From Gloeophyllum trabeum ATCC 11539 (lineage: Eukaryota; Basidiomycota; Agaricomycetes; Gloeophyllales; Gloeophyllaceae): 43,227 nucleotides of DNA. This document shows positions 32,767-43,227 of the stretch, piece by piece; the stretch's first letter is position 1, and every line of letters begins with the position of its first letter. The DNA lies in contig NW_006920411.1 of the NCBI RefSeq assembly GCF_000344685.1, positions 869,890 through 913,116 of the forward strand, read 5' to 3'. The notes below the pieces were generated by a model. It saw nothing but the letters and a program-made list of their open reading frames with translations. It was not told the origin of the DNA and ran no database searches. A program made the position numbers and the translations under genes.

Positions 32767-35700
32767 CTACCTATCCCAGTCCTCCAAGGAGAAAGCAAGG
32801 ACACCAAATACCTGACCCGACTCCCCAGCTCCAGCCGCCAAACTCTCGACACCTCGGCGTATAAACTTTACCAACCCATCCAAGTCGGACGACATCTTAT
32901 CGAGGCGAATGAAGAAACCCTCTTCTGCGAGAGAAACAGACGCTGCGACAGAGAACGAAGGCTCTGGCGCCATCTCGCCGTCTTCGTCGGAATCGGACTC
33001 AGAGTCATCTTCCGGTCTGATTAATGACTGCGAAAACCCGATGACGTTTCGCCGTAGACGCCTCTGTTGACGACTGCGATGGCGCCGGGTCAGCAGCAAA
33101 TACGCCCGGGAGATGTCATGTGTGGTGTCGCCTGCGAAGGCGACGAAACAGTCGCTAAAGTACAGGCTCATGTCAAGCACTGACGTGACAGCTCGGTGTA
33201 GGGCAGCAGTCTGAAAACAGGTATTAGCGGTAATAGGGTCGGCATAGAGGTGGGCTACTGACGTTTTCCCGCAGGAAGCAGCGTCCGCAGATCTTCTCGA
33301 GGCTAGAGTGTTCTTAGTACAAAGTACTTAGTAATACGGAGAAGACATACTGCTCTTCGTGAAGCCGGATGACATCGTCCAGGGATTCAGCCTTATGGAC
33401 TGCAGTGTGTAGGAGCGCTACTTGAGCATGGAGGACCTACATCAAATGAGTGAGATAATCTCGCTTAGCTTACAATAAGTTCCTCACATGTGTCCCTACG
33501 AAATTCAAGAGCGTACTGCCGACACGATGGGTCCTGATGTTCCAAAGCCGAGATAAAGCGCGCACTCACTTGACGAACCAAGACAACTTGCTCCGCATTG
33601 CATAGAACACCTTCAACTCCCCTGCGGCACCCGCCACCGCGCCCGATCCTCTGACCAGGATACTATCCAGCACGCCCTTCGCCCGGCGCAACTGGAGCAA
33701 GAATACAAACAACACATTGTAGGCGCTCAGCACCCTTGGCCCGAGGACGTACGTGAGCGGGAAGGGCACGGCGTACTCAACCTGTAGACCCTCGAGTGCC
33801 CTGACGGTACGGTTGGTTGTCCGTGTGCCGCGGTAGGAGAGGCGTACGAGGGCCGAGTCGATCCATCGCGCAGGGCCTGGATGGGAGGAGACGATCTCGC
33901 TGAAGGAGGTGTTCAGGAAGTGGAAGTCGCTCCATTGTTGTCCGGTGTCCATCTTTTACATTGATTTTAATCAATATATGTATAAACAGGGCTGAATTTC
34001 AGTCGCACTCACCTTGCCAAAGAGAACGTTCGCGAAATGCGTCATATCATCTCCCCGCATCATGAGGTACAAATTCTCAACAGCGCCCAAATGTCGCATC
34101 ATCTCGCACTCCTCGAAGAGCACTCGCGTGAGCGACGTTTGCGCCGTGCGGCACGGCGCCACCAGCTCATCGTACACCACCTGCGAGAGCACGTCGGCAG
34201 ACACATGCCCCTCTCCCACCTCACCGTCAAGCACCGCAGAGAAACTCCTCCACTCCGCCCGCGCATGCACACCGTCCACATCAAGCCCTAGCGCCCTCAA
34301 CAACCCCACACTCTTCCCCGCGCTGACCACCATCCCCACCACCCCCTCCAAGAACCCCGGCACACTCGCCCTCCCCTCATCTCCTTCCCCACGCACGGTA
34401 TACCCCTCCCCCCAAAACTCGGGGTCCGCGAGCACGAGCTCGTTGTCCTCCACGAAGAACTCCTCCGCTTCCACGCGCCCCGCGCCCACCCACGCTTGCA
34501 TCATCGCCCACACCGGCGCCGCCGCGCGCGCAAACACCCGCAGGAGCACGGTCGGAACGACCGTGTCGCCCATCCCCGCGAACGTCTGCGCACTGGCGAA
34601 GAGCGCGTCGAGCAGGAAGGCGGCGACGAGCGCGGGCGGCGCACGCGTCGGCAGCTCGGACAGGATCCACACTTCGTCGGTGTCGTCGTCGGCGTGTGCG
34701 TGCGCGCTGCGCGAGGTGGCGCGGCGCATTGCCCGCCGCGAGACGTCCAGGAGGACCTCGTACGCGCGCCCGAACTCGTCTCGCAGCCGCTTCTCCAGGC
34801 TGAGCAGACTTACCACCGTCCTGGGTGAGCCCGCATCCAAGCCATTCTGCGCCAGGACGATGTCTTCCTCCCGCGCGGCGCACCACCCCTCGAACCTGCA
34901 CAGCTCGCGCTCGACCGCCTCCGCGAAGGCCTCGATCGTCCGCACCCTTCCCGGGCGCGAGTACACAGACGCGACGAACTTGCGCAGGTGGTGCACGGTC
35001 GTCGCGGTGTTCGCGAACGAGCGCAGGAGGGAGAGCTGCGCGTTGAGCGTATAGTGCGCTAGGCGCGGAGCGGTCTGGGAGGGCTGGGGACGCAAGGTTA
35101 GTGGAAGGGGAAGGCCAAGGGAGGAGATGGGTAGGGCGTACGGTGAACGAAAAAGTGTTCCCGCCTTGGTGTGTCCATGAGAAAAGGAGGTTCTGGCGGC
35201 CCTGAAGCGCCATGAGAACTTCGCGCACCGCGTCGTGCTCGTAGATATATTTCTACACCGCATACACCCACGTCAGCACCTACAGAACCAGATGATACAG
35301 CACTTCCTACCTCGCTGCTCGGCCCGCCAATCTTGTACGCCGGCCTGTCGCCGCCAAGGACACGGTGCATCGTCGGCCCTATTGAATATCAGCCACCAGA
35401 CGATACCGTCCATGGAAGAGATTCAACCTAGCGTCGACGGGTCCCCGATGTCAAATTCTTTATCGAGGTCGAGGTCGGGTTTCCAGTCCGCGCGCCAGTA
35501 TTGTTGCGCCTGGATCTCCTCGATCTTGTCGCGGTGGTCGTACCGTTGGGGGATCGCGAGCTCGACGTCCCTCTCACCTTCCTTATCCTCACCCTTATCC
35601 ACATCGGCGTCGTCTTCGCCATACGCCTCGTATTCGGAGGCGGCGCTCGACGCGGACGCGCGCTCGCGCAGCAGCTCCGGGTCGTCGTCCCACGGGCTGA

Positions 35701-36634
35701 GGTCGCTATCGCTCTCGCTGTCCGCGCTGAGCGCCCAGTGCTCGCCCTCGAGCGGCTCCTCGGCGAGGATCTGCGCCCAGGTGAGCCCGTCGGTCGGCTT
35801 GTGAGGATTGTCGAGCCGGTCGAGCAGGGCGGAGGCGTAGGAGAGGGTGGGGGCGTCTGGGGGGTTGGAGAGTAGGAGCTAACAGATATGCACAAGCAAG
35901 AGAAAGTAAGGGTGAGGATGTTAATGAAAACGGTGGGAAGCAAATGGGGAAACGGAAAAGAAACATACGAGCAAGTGGACATGGTCCGGGAGACGGTCCA
36001 TGCGCATCGCGTCGTCGAGATCAACGTTCTTCTCTACACGCGCCTTGAGCCGCGCATAGGATCGCTCCAGTGCGTCAGCCCATTCGTCACGCAAATTTAT
36101 CCGCGCCTTCGTTACATGTCTAATCAGATAAGGGGAACATGCAAACGAGAGTGAATGTCAACGAAACGCCGGAGCAGACAAGGCAAGGACCGTACCGTAC
36201 CCGCGTATATGTCCCTCCACCGTCTTCAGATCGAGGCTCGGGCCGGCGCGGTTCGTCGCCGAGCTGGGGTCGACGCTCTTTAACACATAATCGACGTCCG
36301 CCTTGAACGCCGGGTCCTCGCTCTCGGACGTCAGCCCGGTGAGGTGCGTGACAAGCGCCTGGCAGGAGGGGAGGAGTTTCGACTGCTTTGCGCGCTGGCC
36401 GTAGCGCGAGTGCGGGCGCGTGGAGAGGCTTGAGAGCGGCCGGCGGGAGGAGGCGGAGGTTGGTGGGCGGTGCGAGGCGGAAGACACGGGTCGGTGGGCA
36501 GATGCAGAGGAAGCAGGGCGCAGTGCGAAGACGCTGGAGGGCGGTCGGATGGAGGAGGCACTGGATGGGGGGCGTGGGATGGGGCTTGGGTGGGAGGTAG
36601 ACGCGCTGGACGGCGGGCGCGTGTGGGAGCTCAT
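32767..36634 (-). CDS. Gamma-tubulin complex component, GCP5-like (Spc97/Spc98 family)
   Basis: Eleven exons (36634-36201, 36119-35969, 35878-35428, 35378-35311, 35252-35142, 35083-34013, 33952-33570, 33533-33488, 33436-33351, 33302-33263, 33210-32767) give 1,094 aa in one open frame. The first ~75 residues are degenerate RPPSSAS-like repeats. The N-terminal GCP domain includes EHDAVREVLMALQGRQNLLF and a long helical section. The C-terminal GCP domain includes MRHLGAVENLYLMMRGDDMT, NVLFGKMDTGQQWSDFHFLN, VEYAVPFPLTYVLGPRVLSA and YNVLFVFLLQLRRAKGVLDS, followed by the helices of the gamma-tubulin-binding end (LHAQVALLHTAVHKAESLDD, HLEKICGRCFLREN). An acidic insert EDDSESDSDEDGE lies near the end. 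Family members nucleate microtubules at spindle pole bodies. GCP5 rather than GCP4 or GCP6 is a judgement from the conserved blocks. Confidence 0.9.
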
Positions 36635-36992
36635 CGTGGAGCACAACACTGGAACATTGAGACGAATAAGTAAGAAGGAGACTTGGGTAAGAAGGAGAGT
36701 CACGCACGCGGAGCAACAGTCGGGCTTTGTACAGTCAATGTCCTGCTTTCCGTGGCTTTGGCTAGTACATCAGACTAATCAATCACTATCAATTGCAAAA
36801 GATACGATAGCTTGTCCGCAGGCACTTTTCCTGTCAGGTCTTCAGGAATATCGAAACAGCGACATGAATTGCATACTCACGTAGGGAGACGAAGAGGGCA
36901 GCTTCAAGCAGCAACAAGACAAGTCGCGTCGCTCGCACGTGGCCCGTCGATTTACCGCGTCTCCTCCCAGTCCCCACTCTCTTTCTGCCGCC
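36635..36992. promoter_or_regulatory. Divergent promoter region
   Basis: The 358 bp between the GCP-like start (36634, minus) and the MGM101 start (36993, plus) should contain both promoters. No clear TATA box stands out. The frame 36420-36884 on the plus strand is a shadow of the GCP first exon. Confidence 0.5.
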
Positions 36993-38083
36993 ATGCTTGC
37001 CCTGCGGCCCCTCCGTTCCTCAGTGTCCTCTGTGTCTCGGAGGACAGTCACCACTGCTTCCTCGTCTTACGCCTACCGTCGGACACCGAAACCCGCACCG
37101 ACGCCGACGCCCAAAACACCCCGCGTCAACGCTAGCACGTCCCAGCCTGGGCGGGGGAACCCCAGCATTGTTGACACTCTCCCGACCTCAGAAAAGGACG
37201 CGAATATTGACATTGAGGCGGAGGCGCTTGCTAGCACTCTGCCGCCCGAGAGCGTTCCGTCCTCGTCGATATTGAATGGGAGCACGAGCGCGACTGCCAG
37301 TGCGAACAACGCGCCTGGGGGAGGTGGGCCTCCATGTTTTGCATCTCAAGAGCGATGCCAATGACAATGTAATATATCATGGTAGCGGAACCTCCCACGA
37401 CACCCTTTGGTTTGGACATCGGCGGTGGAGACGCAAGCACGACCGACTGGTCGCGCAGCTACCATGGCCTCTCCGTGCAGCCTTTCCCAAAGGAAGCCGC
37501 CGACATTCTCATGGCACCCATCGATCCCCTCGACATCGAAATCAAACCCGGTGCGTCCTCCGTCCCTCACCTCCTCCTCCAATATGCTAACCCCTCCCTT
37601 GCCTCACAGACGGCCTGCTCTACCTCCCCGAAATCAAGTACCGCCGCATCCTCAACCGCGCCTTCGGCCCGGGCGGGTGGGGCCTCGCCCCGCGCTCCGA
37701 GACGCACGTCTCGCCCAAGATCGTCTCGCGCGAGTACGCGCTGGTGTGCCTCGGCCGTCTCGTGGCTGTCGCGCGCGGCGAGCAGGAGTACTTCGACGCG
37801 GTCGGCGGCGTGCCGACCGCTACGGAAGCGGCGAAGAGCAACGCGCTGATGCGCTGTTGTAAGGATCTGGGCGTGGCCAGCGAGCTGTGGGACCCGCGGT
37901 TTATTAGGGAGTTTAAGGCGAAGTATTGCGTGGAGGTGTTTGCGGAGCATGTGCCTACGAAGAAGAAGTGAGTTTTTGGTCTTGGATGTTAGGGGAACTA
38001 GGACTGATGGGGTTGTTTGCAGGAAGAAGCTGTGGAGGAGGAAGGACCAGCCCAAATTCGACTATCCTTGGAAGGAGACTTGA
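36993..38083 (+). CDS. MGM101: MGM101, mitochondrial genome maintenance protein
   Basis: Exons 36993-37323, 37386-37550, 37610-37967 and 38023-38083 give 304 aa. The N-terminus [20 protein letters not shown] is rich in Arg and Ser with no acids, a mitochondrial targeting signal. A Thr/Pro/Ala-rich linker of about 80 residues follows. The core carries [79 protein letters not shown] and the basic end [12 protein letters not shown], all hallmarks of Mgm101. This is a Rad52-like single-strand DNA annealing protein that binds mitochondrial nucleoids and maintains mtDNA through recombination. Assignment is near certain. It is divergent from the GCP-like gene. Confidence 0.97.
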
Positions 38084-38951
38084 GGTGGAGGATTTCCCCT
38101 TACTGAAGGGAATTGTGTATCATATCATTTTCATGTGTACTCATTTGTCTGCCATGCATCGTTCCTCTAGACACGCACTACTCAACCTTACTCCTTGCTC
38201 AATATAATCTCTGGCGCTGAACAGTGAATACGGTGTGTGACAGAATGTCACGATCGAGGGCAGCGCAGCCCTACGGGTCTATTTATCGAGCCAAGATCCC
38301 ACAGTCCGTCGAGGCGACCGAACCTAACCTTGACTTTCACAGCTGAGCAGTAGACGCCATTTCGGAGTCTGGCATCGTGACAGAGAAGCTAACGACTGAC
38401 TCGGGCAGAAGGGATATCATGATCAGAGCTTGTATCCTGAGCTGCGGCGGTACGTAGAGGGGGACCTACACTCGGAGTCCCCCGGTATCACGTTGCGAGT
38501 GAGTAGGTCCAACGTTGTCAGTCATGCGAAGGTTCGTCCGGAAAATCTGATATGCGATTTCCTAGTTTCGATATCGATGTTCGTACACAAGGGATATCCC
38601 CGGAATTCCGTGGTGTTTGAGGATCACCGTTGAGGATATTATTTCTGTTCACCACGGACGCCCACTAGGGTGCCACACTGAGGTGCCCGATACGCCGCCT
38701 TTCTGATGCTCGAGCGACTCTGTCGCTGTCATCAATACCCGGCTTTCGGATGCAGGATCCAGCATCATCGAGGGAGGCCGGGTTACCTCCGGACAGAAAG
38801 TTATCGCCGAGCGGGTAATATCGCACCCTACGGCCGTTATGCACGCCAACACCGAAGTGACTCCACCCACAAAGCACCTTCGAGTGCCTGCCCTGCCGCA
38901 TTATAGCCTGTCCTGTCTCTTCGAATTCTCAGCAGACCTCGCGCATTAACT
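38084..38951. other. Intergenic region
   Basis: This is the 3' flank of MGM101 and the promoter side of the dehydrogenase. Short frames here (38430-38633, 38649-38901) have no recognised domain. Confidence 0.5.
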
Positions 38952-40132
38952 ATGTCTGTCACAACGGAGTCTTCCTCCACCTTGGTCTGGTTCATCACAG
39001 GTTTGATTTGGCCTTCTGATTTCCGTGTTCCATCTCACTCCTGCACCCACAGGTACATCCAGTGGAATGGGAAACTGCCTCGTAAGGTCGGTCCTGGCAC
39101 GGGGAGATAAGGTCATCGCGACTGCTCGTTTTCTGCATACGATACAAGACTTTCCCAAGTCTGAGAACATCCGGCTGATGCAGCTAGACGTCACCGATGG
39201 CTTCGAGAAGATGAAGGAGAAAGTCGCCGAGGCTGTCCAGCAGTTCGGACGCATAGATGTTGTGGTCAATAACGCAGGGATCGCCGTGAGATCGCTCTTG
39301 GAAGAAGGCGGGCAAGTACCAGTGATTCTACTCGCACCCTCGAGTCAGCGGCTAAGTAAATACGCCCCGCCATCTGTTTTAGGTCCCAGCAATGTCGTGA
39401 ACAGTTCGAGACCAACGTGTTCGGTGTTCTGGACGTCACTTCGGCGGTGCTGCCCTATATGCGCGAGAGGAGATCGGGTACTGTTGTGCTGCTAGGCAGC
39501 CGTTCCAGCTGGAAGGCGGATATTCCAGTGCGTGGCTATGTCATCCGGGATAGGTTAGGTGTATTGATGTAGGAATATCTCTTCTGAACCAGAGCTCAGG
39601 TGCGTTCTCTGTAGCGTCACTCAATTCTTCTATTCTGATAGGTCGAAGGCTTCTACTCCGCTTCGAAGGCTGCAGTCCGAGGTAAGCCGCTGTACCAAGG
39701 CCGCGTTATTAACAAGTAACGAGACCGATCTCCTACCGGGTTGCAGTCCTTGGGGAGACATTATCCGTGGAGCTCAAAGAGTTCAATATCCGAGTGTTAG
39801 TCGTCGAGCCAGGAGCTTTCCGAACGAAAAACATATTTTCTCGCCCTTTCTACGAAGGCAACAAAATCGCGGACTACGATGCTCTTCGGGAGCACGCTGA
39901 GGGATTGTACACGAAAGCCGATGGCCATCAGCCTGGCGATCCTGTAAAGGCTATGGATGTGGTTGTCGACGTCGTGCAAGGCCAAGGACGCGCCAGGGGG
40001 AAGCGGTGGCCGACAATTCTACCACTGGGTATGGAAGCGGAGCAGGCAATTAGGAATAAAAGTGAAGTGATGCAGGAGATGCTGGACGACTGGAAGGATA
40101 TAATCCGCGATACGCGTCTGGACGAATCATAA
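38952..40132 (+). CDS. Short-chain dehydrogenase/reductase (classical SDR)
   Basis: Exons 38952-39000, 39053-39311, 39383-39527, 39642-39681 and 39747-40132 give 292 aa. The nucleotide-binding motif is TGTSSGMG (TGxxxGxG), then LDVTDG, NNAGIAV, NVFGVLDV, the catalytic serine in LLGSRSS, and YSASKAA with the catalytic Tyr and Lys. PGAFRT follows, as in classical SDRs. It should be an NAD(P)-dependent oxidoreductase; the substrate cannot be told. Intron 2 (39312-39382) starts with GC (GCAAGT) instead of GT: only this choice keeps the frame and gives EEGGSQQCREQF, so it is a GC-AG intron. Intron 3 is 114 bp, longer than its neighbours, and could hide a tiny exon. No signal peptide. Confidence 0.93.
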
Positions 40133-40343
40133 ACCTGTTGCTGGAGTTGTCATGTTCAGTGGTTTATTGTCACGCACGGGCTACCAGTGCAGTGTATGAC
40201 ACTCGGCGAGGCTTACCCTCATCTCGAGCTGGCCTTGGGGCCTTGATTTCCGCCTTTGTTCAGCCCTGTCGTGGTGCTAATCATAGTGGTAGGTTGGATT
40301 TGCCTGACTTTACCGTGGTAAGGGCCTTGTTCAAATGCATCAG
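40133..40343. other. Flank of the dehydrogenase gene
   Basis: A short 3' flank leading into the repeat region; nothing recognised. Confidence 0.4.
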
Positions 40344-41870
40344 GATTACGAGTCCTGAGTTTACGAAGGATGAGTCCTTACCCGCAAAATTGGGTGCGTG
40401 CCGAACGTTGTACCCCGTGGGAATTGCAATGCCGAGAATGTGTGCGACTTTTTGGTGGTAGTCTTGACTACACTGTTTAATGTTCGTTTTAAAGTCCGCT
40501 TGTATTGGAGACTACAAAAAGATCACAAAATCGGATTTGTAGTCTCTGTTTTCAATAATACTGTGTTTTCGTCCTGGGTTTTCCGTGTATTTCCGTGGTT
40601 TCTTCTGCGAAGAGGTGTTTTTGGGTAGTCCATCCACTGGAATATTTTGAACATTTTATCGTACCTCCGTCTTTTACTGCATGCTCGTTGTCGTCTGTGG
40701 CATGTTCTTACCGTGGGAATTGACTTTTGTGGCGGTTTGTAGTCGGTGGCTGAGGCATACCGGTTGGGATTCGATGGCTGTGATTGGCTGCTGTCTACTT
40801 ATGACGCAACTTGAGTGCGTGTATTCAGAATAGCGGTCGCGCTATGTCATTGTTGGGCGTCGGGTGTTACCTTTGTGCTTTGCTATGTTAGACTTATTGT
40901 TCGGTGCTTTGTGTTGGATGCATGTTTATGTGTAGTTGTTTTGTTTTGTTTTTCTTTTTTTGGGTGTGTTGTACTGTTTTGTTTCAGCAAGTATCGTGGT
41001 TGCTTGTTATTTCGATGATTAGATTATTTGTTACCATGTGAATTTTGTATTTCGGTGGTTGATTTTCACACGCTATATGTCTGTGCAGTAGGGATTATGA
41101 TTGATCGATTGTGATTGGCTGTGATTACAAGTCCTGAGTTTACAAAAGATGAGTCCTTACCTGCAAAATTGGGTGTGTGCCAAACATTGTACCCGTGGGA
41201 ATCAGTGTTGCCGAGAATGCATGCAACTTTTGTGCAGTAGTCTTGAATACACCATTCAATTTCCGCTTGTATTGGAGACTAGAAAAGACTACAAAATCGG
41301 ATTTGTAGTGTCTTTTTGTAATCACACTGTGTTTTTGTCTTGAGTTGTTCATGTATTTCCGTAGTTTCTTCTACGAAGAGGTTTTTTTGGGTTATCTGTC
41401 TACTGAAATATTTTGAGCATTTAATCATGTCTCCTTCCTTGACTGCATGCTCTTGGTCGTGCGTGGCATGTTGTTACCGTGGGAATTGACTTCTGTGGCT
41501 GTTTGTAGTCGGTGGCTGAGGTGCCGCGCCGATTGGGATCTCTGGCTTCTCATTGGCTCCTGCTTACTATGACATAGCTTGACTGCAGAAAGCGCATTTC
41601 TGTAATTGAGAGATGTCATAGTTGCCCACTCACTCATTAGTCTAGTATAGTATAGTACTTGCAGCAGTTGAAGCATGTCAACTTGGTGGGCTGTGCTTCC
41701 TTTTAATCCAATCATTACTGGTACATACACATTGATCTTATGTTGGCTATAAGAGGTTCTTGAATGTTGCACTTGTGTTCTGAAATAATAGGCTGACTGC
41801 TGAATAGTTTGATGGATTGTTTTTCACACGCATAATCTGAGTCTATGTGTGGGTGGCAGGGACTATGATA
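40344..41870. repeat. Two diverged tandem repeat units of about 770 bp
   Basis: The sequence from 40344 recurs from 41123. Over the first ~470 bp the match is clear: GATTAC(G/A)AGTCCTGAG, GATGAGTCCTTACC, GCTTGTATTGGAGACTA, AAATCGGATTTGTAGT, ACCGTGGGAATTGACTT and GTTTGTAGTCGGTGGCTGAG occur in both, in the same order. Similarity returns near the ends (TTTTCACACGC at about 41065 and 41825). No coding capacity is seen, so a pair of non-autonomous element copies or old long terminal repeats is likely, but the type cannot be set. Differences are mostly C-to-T and G-to-A. Confidence 0.85.
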
Positions 41871-41891
41871 CAATTTCTTCAGTCACAGGCG

Positions 41892-42538
41892 TCTTGGGCC
41901 TGTGTTTCTCAATCTCTGCTGCCTCTGGAACCCTGATATCTTCCACTCAGTGGTATCTATATGCCCCCTTGAGAAGTTGAAGCTAGTACATGTGTAATAT
42001 ATATTTCATTTCTGCTCCCAGCTGCTTGGAGTACTGTTTGAGTACCCTTTCTGATGACTGTCCTTCAGCTTGGTTTGGGAAAATGAATGCAATCGAAGAT
42101 TGGCAGTGGATGAGCACTCTGGTTCTGGTAGGATGTTACCTGGAGTCTGCAGGTATTATTGACTATCTCTTCCACTGGGGACAAAAGACCTGTGTCACAG
42201 AGCTGCCAATCTTTGATTGGCAGCAGAGGAACACTTTGATCTATGTTATTTGTGTCTAGTAGTGAAGCTGCTACTGTCCCTTGGGCTGGGTACAAATACA
42301 ATTTTGTAGTCTTTTTGTAGCCACCAATACAGACCAACTTTCAATCTGTCAGAGGCAGGGACTTTTATGGTACAATGATGGCAGAGCCACAGGAGGACAA
42401 CTTGAAAGTATGAATGAAGGGGACATTGCAGATACAGATCTAAGGGATTTCAATATGTGCATAAGAAAGAGTACTGTATACATCAATTGGAACATTTATA
42501 CACCCAATGCTAACACTTATCAGACACAACTCAGGACT
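41892..42538. other. CpG-depleted DNA, likely old silenced mobile sequence
   Basis: By my reading this ~650-bp stretch has a single CpG (near 42094), while genes in the window have many. It is non-coding by eye. The depletion is what methylated, deaminated repeats look like in basidiomycetes. Confidence 0.6.
42203..42223. repeat. Perfect 9-bp inverted repeat with 3-base loop
   Basis: Arms CTGCCAATC and GATTGGCAG flank TTT. A further copy of the right arm, GATTGGCAG, occurs about 120 bp upstream (near 42099), so this short motif is locally repeated. Confidence 0.85.
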
Positions 42539-42730
42539 CGTGTCCTGCCATGCATAGCAATGGCCCTCTACTGACAAGTCAGTGAGGCACTGGATACCGT
42601 GTAACAATCACTGAGCATTCCTCCCTCCAGATGGACAGCTAAGCGCATATCAAAAGATAATTTGAGTCTCGGACTCAGAAGAGATTTCATTCGAGTTGAA
42701 CATAGAACACTACTCTAGTGCAAGGGTAGG

Positions 42731-43083
42731 CTACATCCCGCCAGATTGCTTCTTTTTAGCATCCCTCTCAAGCATCGCTATGGCTCGCATCCTATCCTCA
42801 TCGATTGTGGTAAGGCAGGTCCAACGCTGTACCTCTGCTATGGCCTCCCCTAACCGTCGTAGGGTAGTAATGTCAATGCACATATCCTCATTACCACCTC
42901 CTTGTGTGACGTCGCTGTCTGAGAATCCTGGCCAATTGAGCTCATACATGAGACCACACTGTCTGGAACTGTTCCAAACACTGTGAGCGAATGGTCTACA
43001 GACTCAGTCATAAATCTGTAATGCCTCTCCCAGCGTCTCTCGTGTGCACTCGCGATCCGTTGATATGCACTGACACATAACAA
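42731..43083 (-). other. Possible coding fragment at the window edge
   Basis: Minus-strand frames 42949-42731 (MYELNWPGFSDSDVTQ... ending AMLERDAKKKQ) and 43083-42850 overlap in different frames. The first has a plausible helical, charged composition, and CpG is less depleted here than just to the left. I recognise no family and cannot join exons reliably. It could be the 3' part of a gene, or the remains of a mobile element. Confidence 0.25.
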
Positions 43084-43227
43084 TCACCAAGGACCAAAAG
43101 AAATAAACCTAAACCCCGTGATATGGGTGAAGGTGGTCCGAGACAACTGAAGGGTATTTAATAGTTCGAGGGGGAAAGGAGGAGTAAGACGCCGTAGGGT
43201 AGTCCGTAGGAAGACCTAGAAAAATAA

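Noticed and set aside
34014..35054. Plus-strand 346-aa frame opposite the GCP-like gene
   Set aside because: Ser/Arg/Thr-rich shadow with no domain; the minus strand carries conserved GCP blocks.
40344..41870. Tandem repeats as a CRISPR array
   Set aside because: Only two long diverged units, no short repeats with spacers, and a eukaryotic setting.

Overview
The window reads as nuclear DNA of a mushroom-forming basidiomycete (Agaricomycetes). Genes are dense on both strands and mostly split by many introns of about 50-60 bp with GT(A/G)NGT donors and CAG/TAG acceptors. The eukaryotic families present (BUD31, MGM101, a fused molybdenum cofactor protein, a gamma-tubulin complex component, a TREX-2-type PCI protein) fit this. 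Serine/proline-rich proteins and a DDE-like gene type that I associate with mushroom genomes point the same way. All exon coordinates come from reading splice sites by eye and checking that the joined reading frame stays open; there is no transcript evidence.

Layout, left to right: (1) a REEP/HVA22-type ER membrane protein on the minus strand (694-2893); (2) a decayed copy of a mitochondrial class-I release factor with frameshifts and no GGQ motif (about 3600-4408); (3) a long, still-open, intron-rich transposase-like gene with zinc-binding ends (5103-9247); (4) a gene-poor stretch leading to BUD31 (10806-11489), whose upstream region carries four tandem 10-bp repeats and three CACGTG boxes; (5) an unrecognised helical protein (11746-12991, minus) divergent from a 1-acylglycerol-3-phosphate acyltransferase (13263-14519), followed by a glycerophosphodiester phosphodiesterase (15199-16666); (6) a Ser/Pro-rich protein (17129-19228) convergent with a predicted tail-anchored membrane protein (19805-20662, minus); (7) a gephyrin-type MogA-MoeA fusion (21704-24088, minus) and a NOL11-like nucleolar protein (24258-26634, minus); (8) a small coiled-coil candidate, then a DsbA-fold protein (27660-28568, minus) divergent from a PCID2/Thp1-like PCI protein (28808-30525); (9) a von Willebrand A domain protein (31013-32545) convergent with a GCP5-like gamma-tubulin complex component (32767-36634, minus), which is divergent from MGM101 (36993-38083); (10) a short-chain dehydrogenase (38952-40132); (11) a right-hand region of repeats (about 40344-41870) and strongly CpG-depleted DNA (41892-42538) that looks like old silenced mobile DNA.

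The genes are mostly housekeeping and do not form an obvious pathway cluster. The acyltransferase and the phosphodiesterase are adjacent and both act on glycerolipids. Several neighbours share short divergent promoters (12992-13262, 28569-28807, 36635-36992). The most unusual items are the intact transposase-like gene, the decayed release factor gene, the His-rich linker in the molybdenum cofactor fusion, catalytic motifs carried on 20- and 22-nt exons, and the complete loss of CpG between tandem repeat copies at the right edge.
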